Source: Methanothrix sp. (GTDB taxonomy: Archaea > Halobacteriota > Methanosarcinia > Methanotrichales > Methanotrichaceae). From it: a stretch of DNA of 28,094 bases. The position numbers were made by a program, and so were the translations under genes. Position 1 is the first letter of the stretch, and each line of letters starts with the position of its first letter. The notes under the pieces are model-generated. The model searched no databases, was not told the DNA's origin, and saw only the letters and a list, made by a program, of their open reading frames with translations. Below, piece by piece: positions 1-6,979 of this stretch. The stretch lies in the NCBI GenBank assembly GCA_028688175.1, contig JAQTYS010000005.1:1-28094 (forward strand), in the 5' to 3' direction.

Positions 1-2780
1 GTGGTCATGACCAGGCAGGCATCCATCTTTCCCCCTCGCTTGGCAGGAAGGTAAGACATGGAGAAGTTGAGCAGTGAATCCATGAGCAGCATCACGCAGT
101 CCTCATCGCCGTCGCAGTTGCGCCTCTTGGCGGCATGAAAGAAAGGATGACCAAAGCCGGCTGAAGCCGAACTGTATCCGATGAGGCGGCAGAGCACTCC
201 CGCCGAGGTGTGGGGAGCCAGGCCCACCATGAGTGTGCCGATCAGGTCCGCCGGTGTATTGGCATTATAGTAGGGCTGTAGGCCGTAAAACTTGACGAGC
301 AGCTCATCCACGAATTTGGCAACTTTGATGAGATACTCACCAGCATCTCCTGCCAGAATTATGTCCTGCACGCGAAGCTCGCAAACCTGATCCTGTGCCG
401 TCAAGGGCTGACCGTGCATGTCTTTTGTGTAGCCCAGGCTGCAAAGGATCTCAGGGCTGGTGCCTATCTCATCCGGGCGAAAATGAGTGAGGGGCAGATC
501 GGTCAAATCGTATCGCACTGTGCCGTCTTTGAAGATGTTCACGCCGTGTTTGGCACGCAGTATGCCCTTCTCCAGGGGCTCGGGAGTCTTATCCCGTGAG
601 GAGAGGCCGAGGACGCCCTTGAGCGACTCCGGTTCCCGCTCGCCCAAATTCTCCAGTGCCTGATGATACAGCTTCTTTACATCGATCTGCATCTTGGCAA
701 CGGCCGTCGTCTCTTTATCGCATTTGGGGCACTTATCGGGGGCGGGAATATTGCACTTGGGGCAGACCCTCTTCTTTTCGGTGTGGCTGCCGCATTCGCA
801 GCGGAAGGAAAAGCCTTCTTTGCCGCAGACTTTGCATACCCTCCGCTCGATCTCCACATTGATGATGCCGGTGGTATTGCTGGTGGAGTGCTTGGCAGCC
901 TCTTGAATGGATCTTGATTTGCCGCCCTCTTCTCCCGCCGGAAAGAGAACATGCGGAGGTGGGCGCATCAATCTTTTATCCGATTTCTCGGGTCGGCCCA
1001 TGCGAGCGCCGACGCGCGTGGGAGCCCGAGCGCGAACGACCAGGCCGGAACGTTTATTGACCAGTTCCAATGCCGAGTCTTCTTTCTTTTCTGCATCATT
1101 ACTGAATCCATCCTCAGCCTCTTGAACATTGCATCTTTTCAGGGCCTCGCCATCCTTCTCCAATCCCAGGCAGAGCAATAGTGGCAGCGGATCTTCGATG
1201 ATGATCTTTCCGCTCCTCACTTTGTGGAGGACCAGCAGCGTCTCCAGTGCCTCCTTGGCGCTCATGGGAAGCTGGAGGGTTTTGGATTCAAGAACGCCTT
1301 CAGATAATGCCAGAGTGGCAAGCGTCTCATACTCCTGCAAAGAAAGATCATGCCACAGATAGGTATGAGCCGGATGGAGGGGAACGCCAAATTCTCGACA
1401 TAATGAAATGGCTTTTTCTCCTGTGATCTTTTCTTTGCCGGAGGGATCTCCGCCTGCCTTGAGCAGCTCCTGCGCCCACCACTCAAAGGCATAAGATGCG
1501 ACAGCCAGAGGCCGGTTGTTTTCCAGGAACTCACCATAGCTGATTAAAATTTCGCCGATATCCAAAATGCTCGATATGTGGGCTTTAAGCGCCGTATGGA
1601 TGGTCCTGGGATCTTTGCAGCTCCTGGGCATCCATTGCAGGATATCCTGCTCGCAGTCAAGGCGAATCACATCGCCGTTTAAGAGCCTCACCGTCGGGCC
1701 TTCGATGGAGTTGACGGGCGCCACAGCCGCCGCTTTTCCCGGCTGCTCCACCTTAATCTGGGTTCCGGCGGCCATAAACTGACCCAGAAGCATCATGGTG
1801 GCGGGATTGATGCCGGCGGCAGCAAGGCCCGTATTTCTGGCTCGCCCGTACCTCAGCCGAAAGCCGCCTGCTCGAGATGGATGAGAAAAGACGGGACGTC
1901 CTGCAATCAGATCCCGCAAGAACTTGGGAGTTGAGTCTCCACCATCTTTTTTGCCGCTGGTAAGGGTATCGAGCCACTCCCAGCCAGTGATCCCCAATTT
2001 AGTGACATGCTTCTTGAGCTTGGGCCTCTTCAGGGCGATGCCCTCAGCCGAGACCAGAGCGATGCCACCCCTCACTCGGTTGGTATCGATCCTGGCAAGG
2101 TCGCGGTATCCCGATACTTCTTCCTCCTCAGTGGGCTCGCCCTCTATGCAGATGGGGCAGTTTCTCACAATGATTCGGATCTCGTCATCTGAGGGGGAAT
2201 ACTGCAGGCCGGCTACGCGTTTGTAAAGGCCGATCTCCTCTACATAGCGCTCCACTTCTTCCGGCCTTGGTTTCCAGGGAGCTATGCCCATGGCCCGTCT
2301 CACATAATCGGCCACGAGAACAGAGAGAGCCTGAGCGGTTCCGCCGGCAGATCGAATTGGTCCAGCATAGTAGACCTTCAGGTATTCCGTTCCGTCATCA
2401 TTCTTCCCCAGGTCCACGCGAGCTATTCCTTCAATGGGCGCAGCCACCACGCCCTCGGTCAGCAGGGCCACAGAGGTTCGGATGGCGTTTTCCACCGACT
2501 GAATCTTGCTGGCTCCCTTTCCCAGACGCCCTTCAGCGAAATCTACGCCTATGGCCAGAGCCGCTTCTTCCCTGCTCAAGCCCTTCTCTTCCAGCTCCCG
2601 AACGCGCACCGCAATGCCGGGAATGCCTATCAGCTTCTCTACTCTTTCCGCCAGGTCAACTGCCAGCGGTATCTCCACATCGGTGGTGGGGTCCAGTCCC
2701 CTACTGCGTGCTGCCTGGGCTATCTGCATGGCGTTTTTAAGGCCCTGCTGTAGATGCTCGAAGTATTCGGAATTTTTCAT
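1..2780 (-). CDS. polC: DNA polymerase II (family D) large subunit DP2, 3' end cut by window edge
   Basis: This is the catalytic large subunit of the archaeal replicative D-family polymerase, which works with small exonuclease subunit DP1 and PCNA. About 926 codons are open from the ATG at 2780 to the window edge. Recognisable blocks in order are an N-terminal region with YYAGPIRSAGGTAQAL, a CPICIEGEPTEEEEVSGYRDL block, the signature TRVGARMGRPEK (around base 1000), and two zinc-binding clusters (CKVCG...CECG and CPKC...CPKC, bases 720-840). The catalytic segment NCDGDED (bases 90-120) carries the active-site aspartates known for DP2. No intein interrupts the visible part, although some archaeal polC genes carry one. 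The residue after DGDED is Cys where I expect Ala. The ATG overlaps the stop of the upstream PPC gene by one base, so the two are probably co-transcribed. DP2 is usually 1100-1200 residues, so the C-terminus is missing here. Confidence 0.96.
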   Translation of the reverse strand, partial: MKNSEYFEHLQQGLKNAMQIAQAARSRGLDPTTDVEIPLAVDLAERVEKLIGIPGIAVRVRELEEKGLSREEAALAIGVDFAEGRLGKGASKIQSVENAIRTSVALLTEGVVAAPIEGIARVDLGKNDDGTEYLKVYYAGPIRSAGGTAQALSVLVADYVRRAMGIAPWKPRPEEVERYVEEIGLYKRVAGLQYSPSDDEIRIIVRNCPICIEGEPTEEEEVSGYRDLARIDTNRVRGGIALVSAEGIALKRPKLKKHVTKLGITGWEWLDTLTSGKKDGGDSTPKFLRDLIAGRPVFSHPSRAGGFRLRYGRARNTGLAAAGINPATMMLLGQFMAAGTQIKVEQPGKAAAVAPVNSIEGPTVRLLNGDVIRLDCEQDILQWMPRSCKDPRTIHTALKAHISSILDIGEILISYGEFLENNRPLAVASYAFEWWAQELLKAGGDPSGKEKITGEKAISLCREFGVPLHPAHTYLWHDLSLQEYETLATLALSEGVLESKTLQLPMSAKEALETLLVLHKVRSGKIIIEDPLPLLLCLGLEKDGEALKRCNVQEAEDGFSNDAEKKEDSALELVNKRSGLVVRARAPTRVGARMGRPEKSDKRLMRPPPHVLFPAGEEGGKSRSIQEAAKHSTSNTTGIINVEIERRVCKVCGKEGFSFRCECGSHTEKKRVCPKCNIPAPDKCPKCDKETTAVAKMQIDVKKLYHQALENLGEREPESLKGVLGLSSRDKTPEPLEKGILRAKHGVNIFKDGTVRYDLTDLPLTHFRPDEIGTSPEILCSLGYTKDMHGQPLTAQDQVCELRVQDIILAGDAGEYLIKVAKFVDELLVKFYGLQPYYNANTPADLIGTLMVGLAPHTSAGVLCRLIGYSSASAGFGHPFFHAAKRRNCDGDEDCVMLLMDSLLNFSMSYLPAKRGGKMDACLVMT

Positions 2781-3208
2781 TACTCTTTTCCCCATAGATT
2801 CAGGCCCGTGATGGAATCAGGGACTCTTTTTAGGGGCAGGCCGGAAAGCTCCTGCAAATATAGTTCAGCGGCAAAGACGGTTCCGCGGACAAGGTGGCCG
2901 CCCCAGGTTCTTCCCGTCCTGTCCGATAGAACGGCGTGAGCATGCACAAATGGCCTACCGTCCTTCAGGGATATGTTGCCAAAGCAAGATGCTAGTTCTA
3001 CTGGCTCTTCCAGGGCAATCTCGCCGTACTCATGAGATTTCTGATCGTAGTAGGCGAGACCTGCCCGAGAGAGAGCACCTATCGCAGAGAGGGCTCCGAT
3101 CTCAATTTCATTATCTTCTGCCAGAATAGTGAACTGGCTGATGATATCCTCTCCGTGATCAAGCCTGGCAAAGATGATTCGGCCCTGTATAAAATTTCTG
3201 ATAAGCAT
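2780..3208 (-). CDS. PPC/DUF296-domain protein
   Basis: A 142-residue single-domain protein of the PPC (plant and prokaryote conserved)/DUF296 family. The family folds as trimers; in plants it is fused to AT-hooks, while free-standing archaeal and bacterial versions have no settled role. The family's histidine block is visible as FVHAHAVLSD...WGGHL in the middle of the protein, preceded by the typical 'ALSAIGALSRAGLAYYD' segment. The stop (TAA at 2782-2780) shares one base with the polC ATG, which suggests translational coupling with the polymerase. A DNA-associated role is attractive from that neighbour but is inference. The ATG at 3208 follows a 536-bp gap that should hold the operon promoter. 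Confidence 0.88.
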   Translation of the reverse strand: MLIRNFIQGRIIFARLDHGEDIISQFTILAEDNEIEIGALSAIGALSRAGLAYYDQKSHEYGEIALEEPVELASCFGNISLKDGRPFVHAHAVLSDRTGRTWGGHLVRGTVFAAELYLQELSGLPLKRVPDSITGLNLWGKE

Positions 3209-3241
3209 TAACTATCCCTTATCCACCAACAACGCATGAGA

Positions 3242-3370
3242 TCATAATGCTTTCGTAGGTAGATTATTCTTGGAAAACAGCGAGTGAAGTATCGTCACAT
3301 ATTTCTGCATCTTGGAAAGTGAGATCTGCTTTTCTCCGCTTTTATGGATAATATTAAAACGGGATCTCAT
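3242..3370 (-). CDS. Possible 42-aa small basic protein (uncertain)
   Basis: A short open frame begins at an ATG at 3370 and encodes a 42-residue lysine-rich peptide starting MRSRFNIIHKSGEK. An archaeal-looking TATA palindrome (TTTATAAA, 3409-3416) lies about 40 bases upstream of the ATG, which would give a leader of roughly 15-20 bases. No convincing ribosome binding site sits directly before the ATG, and I recognise no family. It lies in the polC-operon leader region on the same strand, so it may instead be untranslated leader. Confidence 0.2.
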   Translation of the reverse strand: MRSRFNIIHKSGEKQISLSKMQKYVTILHSLFSKNNLPTKAL

Positions 3371-3408
3371 TAATGAAAAATGGTCGCTTGATATCCTTTT
3401 AAGCAAAC

Positions 3409-3416
3409 TTTATAAA
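3409..3416. promoter_or_regulatory. TATA-box palindrome in the PPC/mmp2 divergent gap
   Basis: TTTATAAA is a perfect palindrome and close to the archaeal TATA consensus, within an AT-rich stretch (3405-3425). Read on the minus strand it suits the small ORF at 3370, or a long-leader transcript for the PPC-polC operon. Its relation to mmp2 (start at 3745) is unlikely because of the distance. The palindrome TTGCATGCAA at 3474-3483 could be a nearby protein-binding site. Confidence 0.4.
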
Positions 3417-3430
3417 ATATATTACCATTC

Positions 3431-3454
3431 AACCCCTCATCTTCGCGTGGGGTT
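3431..3454. other. Hairpin (AACCCC/GGGGTT) in intergenic gap
   Basis: AACCCC at 3431-3436 pairs with GGGGTT at 3449-3454 around a 12-base loop. It sits between divergent genes, so it is not an obvious terminator for either neighbour. No U-tract follows on either strand. Function unknown. Confidence 0.3.
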
Positions 3455-3519
3455 ATAGCATGACTTAAGTCGGTTGCATGCAAGAAATTCATATTTACTT
3501 AATATTATTTTTTGATAAC

Positions 3520-3735
3520 TTATAAAGTTTCGATATCTGTAAAAACTATAATGATTTTTTTGTACCATTTTTCCAGTGGAACCTTCCCGGCAGAGAGCTT
3601 TCTCTCCCTAACGCGGGACTTTCTATTCTCGTCCAGGAGTTTAAGAACTTTGCGCCTTCCTTCACTCAATGCCTTACTTTTAGTCTCACTAAAATCCGCT
3701 CTCAAAGCGTCATCTATTTTTGATGTGAGATGCAA
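3520..3735 (-). CDS. Possible 71-aa charged protein or gene remnant (uncertain)
   Basis: The minus strand is open here and translates to a lysine/arginine/glutamate-rich sequence ending KVPLEKWYKKIIIVFTDIETL, with a candidate TTG start at 3735. The frame stays open much further into the antisense of mmp2, but that part is not meaningful. The plus-strand reading of the same stretch is rich in Ser, Leu and Phe, which is how the antisense of a charged protein tends to look, so the minus strand is the better candidate. No promoter or ribosome binding site supports it, because its upstream region would lie inside mmp2. I recognise no family. It may be the decayed 3' end of a former gene. Confidence 0.22.
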   Translation of the reverse strand: MHLTSKIDDALRADFSETKSKALSEGRRKVLKLLDENRKSRVRERKLSAGKVPLEKWYKKIIIVFTDIETL

Positions 3736-3744
3736 TAATCCGCG

Positions 3745-4707
3745 ATGAATCTGGAGTCTCTGGCATCCCAGCTGCGAGGATTTGTAGGCATCACTCGCAA
3801 AAAGCAGATAGGCAGCCTCATGCAGTTCTTTCCCATACAGTCCGAGCGCATCATTGCCTCCTTTGGTGAGGATGCTGCTGTGATTGATGACGATGATGAT
3901 GTCATGCTCCTGGCGGCGGACGGCATCTGGTCCAAGCTCATGGAGGTCGATCCGGAGTGGTCCGGCTACTGTTCCGTCCTGGTCAATGTGCACGATATCG
4001 CGGCTATGGGCGGCTGGCCGGTGGCCATGGTAGATGTGCTCTCCGTGGACAACCAGGAGATAGCAGAGAAGGTCCTGCGAGGCATGAAAAAAGCCATAGA
4101 AAAATTTCATGTGCCAATCGTCGGCGGGCATTTGCATCCGGATACGCCCTACAGCGCTCTGGACGTCTCCATTCTGGGCAAAGCAAAGAAGAGCGGCGTC
4201 ATCCTGAGCAGTACGGCCAGAGCCGGCGAGGTGGTAGTAGCTGCAGCCGATATGGATGGCCATCCGCATGCCAAATTCTCTATAAACTTCGACTCCACCA
4301 GCTTCAAGGACAGCAAGACCCTGCTCACCCAATTGGGATGTATGCAGGAGCTGGGCGAGAGGGGCCTCGTCAAGGCGGGAAAGGATATCAGCAATCCGGG
4401 GCTTCTGGGAACCCTGGGTATGCTGCTTGAGGCCAGCCGGGTGGGCGCAGTGGTAGATGTGGAGAAGATAGCCGTTCCCACCGGCTTGGATCTGGCAAGC
4501 TGGCTGAAGATGTATCCGGGAATGGGATTTGTGGTAACCACAAAACCCGAAAACGCGCAAGCGGTTCTGGAGGTATTTGAAAGGCGCGGTCTCACAGCCA
4601 GAGTGATTGGACGGGTAACAGAGGAGAGAAAGCTCATCATTCGCCAGGGTGAGCAAGAGGTTGTGCTCTTTGATCTGGAAAAGGAGTGCGTAACCGGAAT
4701 TCACTAA
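3745..4707 (+). CDS. Methanogenesis marker protein 2 (AIR synthase/ThiL-like)
   Basis: A 320-residue protein matching the methanogenesis-marker-2 family (TIGR03267), which is restricted to methanogens and belongs to the PurM/AIR synthase-ThiL-SelD superfamily of ATP-dependent phosphoryl-transfer enzymes. Visible superfamily features are the N-terminal acidic nucleotide/metal segment (FGEDAAVIDDDDDVMLLAADG), the dimer-interface block (VNVHDIAAMGGWPVAMVD), and the C-terminal glycine-rich part (KDISNPGLLGTLGML). Its substrate is unknown. It lies 1 bp upstream of mmp4/mtxX on the same strand, so the two are very probably one transcript. The ATG at 3745 fits the family N-terminus (MxLExLAxxLRxFxGxxRK). 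No strong ribosome binding site is seen, so a short or leaderless transcript is possible. Confidence 0.9.
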   Translation: MNLESLASQLRGFVGITRKKQIGSLMQFFPIQSERIIASFGEDAAVIDDDDDVMLLAADGIWSKLMEVDPEWSGYCSVLVNVHDIAAMGGWPVAMVDVLSVDNQEIAEKVLRGMKKAIEKFHVPIVGGHLHPDTPYSALDVSILGKAKKSGVILSSTARAGEVVVAAADMDGHPHAKFSINFDSTSFKDSKTLLTQLGCMQELGERGLVKAGKDISNPGLLGTLGMLLEASRVGAVVDVEKIAVPTGLDLASWLKMYPGMGFVVTTKPENAQAVLEVFERRGLTARVIGRVTEERKLIIRQGEQEVVLFDLEKECVTGIH

Positions 4708-4708
4708 A

Positions 4709-5575
4709 GTGGTAGTAATGGATTCCAACTTTGTAAGCTCATTGAAGGAAACGGCAAAAGCCAGGCGGGCTCGCATCGGCATAGGCGTCTGGAAGGCAGA
4801 TGCAGAGCTTATCGCCTCTTTGCAATCGGCCACAAAATATGCCGACCTGCTTGTTGTGGGCGATACAGCTTGCGCTTCTACTCTGGACTATGTCGCCTGC
4901 GAAGAGCCCTGGAAAGAGCTGGTGCGTCTTTTGGCGGAGGGCGAAATTGATGGCGCTGTGAGGGGAAACCTGCCCGCGGGAAGGACCATGCGTGCCCTGG
5001 CCGAGCAGTTTGGGATCCACGTGCGGCGCTTGGCTCTGCTGGAGGTTTCCGGCTGGGCTTTCCTTCTGGGGCCGGTGGGCATTGATGAGGGCGAAACTGC
5101 GTCGGATCGTCTGGAGCTATTGCTGGGCGGGGCCGGATTTCTGCAGGGCATGGGCGTGCAGCCCAAAGGGGCCGTGCTCTCCGGTGGCAGGATGGAGGAC
5201 AGGGGTCGCGCTGAGCGCGTGGACCGAAGCCTTCTGGAAGGCGAGCTGATCGCCGCCCAGGCGAAGGAGTCCGGCCTGCAGGCAGAGCATAAAGGGATAC
5301 TTATTGAAAGCTGCCGGGGGGACGATATTGTCATTGCTCCCGAAGGGGTTTCCGGCAACCTCATCTTCCGAACGCTATTACTATTATGCGGTGCCCAGTC
5401 CTACGGCGCGCCGGTGCTGATGGACCGGGTATTCGTGGACTCTAGCCGGGCAAGAGGCGGATTCGACGGGCCGGTGATGCTGGCCAGCTGCATGGTTGCG
5501 ATGAGGGAGAGCAGCGGGGCGGTGAAATATCTTCTGGCCGCTCTGGCAACTAACAGTTCCGGCAATAAGATTTGA
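4709..5575 (+). CDS. mtxX: Methanogenesis marker protein 4 / MtxX (phosphotransacetylase-like)
   Basis: A 288-residue protein of the Mmp4/MtxX family (TIGR03270), found in methanogens and related in fold to phosphate acetyl/butyryltransferases. Family-like stretches are LLVVGDTACASTLDY, GEIDGAVRGNLPAGRTM, AVLSGGRMEDRGR and VIAPEGVSGNLIFRTLLLL. Older annotation as a methyltransferase subunit is not proven. The longest start is GTG at 4709, one base after the mmp2 stop. An ATG at 4718 is an equally good start that loses three residues, and neither has a strong ribosome binding site. A stable inverted repeat follows the stop at 5584-5613. Pairing with mmp2 implies a shared pathway, but the reaction is unknown. 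Confidence 0.88.
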   Translation: MVVMDSNFVSSLKETAKARRARIGIGVWKADAELIASLQSATKYADLLVVGDTACASTLDYVACEEPWKELVRLLAEGEIDGAVRGNLPAGRTMRALAEQFGIHVRRLALLEVSGWAFLLGPVGIDEGETASDRLELLLGGAGFLQGMGVQPKGAVLSGGRMEDRGRAERVDRSLLEGELIAAQAKESGLQAEHKGILIESCRGDDIVIAPEGVSGNLIFRTLLLLCGAQSYGAPVLMDRVFVDSSRARGGFDGPVMLASCMVAMRESSGAVKYLLAALATNSSGNKI

Positions 5576-5583
5576 TCCGCTGA

Positions 5584-5613
5584 TGCATGACCTGGTGAAC
5601 AATAGGTCATGTA
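5584..5613 (+). terminator. Hairpin downstream of mtxX (terminator or translational switch)
   Basis: CATGACCT (5586-5593) and AGGTCATG (5604-5611) are perfect inverted repeats around a 10-base loop, and the stem can extend by a G-U and a T-A pair. A pyrimidine-rich run with five T residues follows at about 5616-5625. It starts 8 bases after the mtxX stop, so a terminator role is natural. Alternatively, GGTGA (5594-5598) falls in the loop and an ATG (5609) in the 3' arm, so it could control the small ORF that starts there. Confidence 0.5.
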
Positions 5614-5737
5614 TTCTGTCCTTTTTGGAAAGGAACCTGATAAGTGCTCTATAGCTATTACCGACAAGAAAGTCAAGTTCATCCTGGGTACTGAATGGGA
5701 AGACGGCAAGGTTACATTCCGACTTGTGAAAAAATAA
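5609..5737 (+). CDS. Possible 42-aa small protein after mtxX
   Basis: An ATG at 5609 opens a 42-codon frame ending at TAA 5735-5737. The product begins MYSVLFGKEPDKCSIAI and ends GKVTFRLVKK; its alternating hydrophobic and charged residues look like two or three beta strands. GGTGA at 5594-5598 lies 10 bases upstream of the ATG. Both this site and the start codon fall in the 5584-5613 hairpin, so translation could be masked. An in-frame stop (TAG 5603-5605) just before the ATG fixes the 5' limit. No family recognised. It could be a gene remnant, but codon use and composition look protein-like. Confidence 0.35.
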   Translation: MYSVLFGKEPDKCSIAITDKKVKFILGTEWEDGKVTFRLVKK

Positions 5738-5777
5738 CTTGTTGTTCTCTCGTAATCTTATCTCAAAAATAGAAATT

Positions 5778-6275
5778 TTAGTCCACTCTCTTGAAGAGCT
5801 TGCCCTCTGCTCCGCAGATGGGACAGACACCGGGCGCTTCTCGTTCCACCGTATTGCCGCAATAGGGGCAGACGTAGTAGGGGAAGGTCTCCTGGCCTGG
5901 GCTCAGATCGCCCAGCAGCTTCCGGTAGAGCCGGGAATGGATCTTCTCCACCTCGTTGGCATAGTGGAAGGATGTTTCTGCTGCCTTATTGCCTTCCGTC
6001 TGGGCAGTCGCAATCATCTCCGGATACATCGCTTCCCATTCCTCGTCCTCTCCGGATATAGCAGCTTGCAGATTCTCTTTGGTGGACTTGATGCCTTTCA
6101 GGACGCGCAGATGATTTACGGCATGAACCTCTTCTGCTGCCGCAGCCGCCCGAAAGAGCCTGGCCGCCTGGGCAAATCCTTCCTTATCCGCCTTGGCTGC
6201 AAAAGCGCTGTACTTGCGATTGGCCTGCGACTCGCCGGCAAAAGCCTCTTTTAGAAACTTCTCTGTGTTGGACAT
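5778..6275 (-). CDS. rbr: Rubrerythrin
   Basis: A 165-residue rubrerythrin, the non-heme diiron peroxidase that reduces hydrogen peroxide in the anaerobe cytoplasm. The N-terminal ferritin-like four-helix domain carries the iron-ligand helices (AFAGESQANRKY, AAEEVHAVNHL, ETSFHYANEVEKIH). The C-terminus is a rubredoxin-type domain with CPYCG and CPICG pairs (about residues 135-157) for one Fe(SCys)4 centre. Length is slightly below the 180-190 of classical rubrerythrin but normal for short archaeal forms. GGAAGGT lies about 8 bases before the ATG, with an AT-rich TATA-like segment near 6303-6311. It probably protects oxygen-sensitive methanogenesis enzymes. Confidence 0.95.
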   Translation of the reverse strand: MSNTEKFLKEAFAGESQANRKYSAFAAKADKEGFAQAARLFRAAAAAEEVHAVNHLRVLKGIKSTKENLQAAISGEDEEWEAMYPEMIATAQTEGNKAAETSFHYANEVEKIHSRLYRKLLGDLSPGQETFPYYVCPYCGNTVEREAPGVCPICGAEGKLFKRVD

Positions 6276-6371
6276 GAGCTAAACCTTCCTTTTGCGAAGA
6301 TACTATTATTTGCTTATCTACCTATGCTTTGAGATAGAAACCAAATTTACGAGGATTGGTCATTATTCTTG

Positions 6372-6602
6372 CTACTTCATCAGCTCTTGAAATTCATTGA
6401 CGGTCAGGTCTGCGTCTCTTAAAATGCTCTTTAAGATCTTGGGATGTAGCTCTTTGCCGGAATGATAAGGCACAGTAACCCTCCGTCCTTCCGCATTCTT
6501 GAAGATCCTATGGCTACCGCTCTGGCGTGCAAGAAAGAAACCGGCCTTCTCCAGGACACGGACCGCTTCAGCAGGGCTTATCCTAGGGAGCCTATCGTTC
6601 AT
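6372..6602 (-). CDS. hicA: HicA-family toxin (mRNA interferase)
   Basis: A 76-residue HicA/YcfA-type toxin with a dsRNA-binding-like fold that cleaves mRNA in other members. The family core GSHRIFKN, with the catalytic histidine at residue 31, and the following VTVPYHSGKELHPKILKSILRD segment are intact, so it should be active. It overlaps the 3' end of hicB by 4 bases (ATGA), giving the order antitoxin then toxin on the minus strand. The gene borders the type I restriction operon, which runs divergently. Confidence 0.9.
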   Translation of the reverse strand: MNDRLPRISPAEAVRVLEKAGFFLARQSGSHRIFKNAEGRRVTVPYHSGKELHPKILKSILRDADLTVNEFQELMK

Positions 6603-6874
6603 ACAGCGACTTCCAGAGATGTCAGGCTGATTGATTCCGGCTGAGGAACTCCTTCGCCGCTATCCAATAGATCTTCTACATGGAGGTGTATAGCGTCTTT
6701 GATATTCTCTAAAGCTTCCTCATAGGTATCGCCCTGAGTATAACATCCTTGCAGTTCTGGAGCGAAGGCGAAATATCCGTCTTTGTCTTTCTCAATCACT
6801 ACCGAGAAGCGATAAACTCTTGACTTGGCGCTAACCAGCTCTTTGGATAGATTTGTCTCTGCGACAGAATTCAT
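6599..6874 (-). CDS. hicB: HicB-family antitoxin (short form)
   Basis: A 91-residue HicB-like antitoxin. The conserved core YRFSVVIEKDKDGYFAFAPELQGCYTQGDTYEEALENIKDAI (residues about 21-62) is the partial RNase H-like fold that blocks HicA. No clear ribbon-helix-helix or helix-turn-helix follows it: the last 25 or so residues are acidic and proline-bearing. Direct DNA binding is therefore uncertain unless the basic N-terminus contributes. It starts at ATG 6874 and overlaps hicA by 4 bases. A GAAGAA-T-TTCTTC palindrome lies just upstream (6881-6893). Confidence 0.9.
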   Translation of the reverse strand: MNSVAETNLSKELVSAKSRVYRFSVVIEKDKDGYFAFAPELQGCYTQGDTYEEALENIKDAIHLHVEDLLDSGEGVPQPESISLTSLEVAV

Positions 6875-6880
6875 GTAGTA

Positions 6881-6893
6881 GAAGAATTTCTTC
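6881..6893. promoter_or_regulatory. Palindrome upstream of hicB, candidate operator
   Basis: GAAGAA-T-TTCTTC is a perfect 6-1-6 inverted repeat lying 7-19 bases before the hicB ATG. It is in the spacer shared with the divergent hsdM. A TATA-like ATAATTA (on the minus strand, near 6901-6907) is just upstream. The position suits autoregulation of the toxin-antitoxin pair. Function is inferred from position only. Confidence 0.35.
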
Positions 6894-6979
6894 CAGAGTA
6901 ATTATCCTTTGCCTTCGGTTCGCTTCCCATTAGGAACCTTTATCGTGTGTTCGATACGTACCATCAGACTGAGGGAGAG

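Noticed and set aside
677..952. Open frames of 68-91 codons on both strands inside 414-2740
   Set aside because: They are shadows of polC in other frames. The DP2 frame itself runs unbroken from 2780 to the window edge with family motifs throughout.
1..2780. Intein in polC
   Set aside because: The DP2 reading is continuous through the TRVGARMGRPEK and NCDGDED regions; no intein splice blocks were found in the visible part.
3520..4833. 437-codon minus-strand open frame across mmp2
   Set aside because: Most of it is the exact antisense of mmp2, a clear family member. The translation is His/Gln/Leu-rich and unlike any protein. Only the 3' end beyond mmp2 was kept as a doubtful small ORF.
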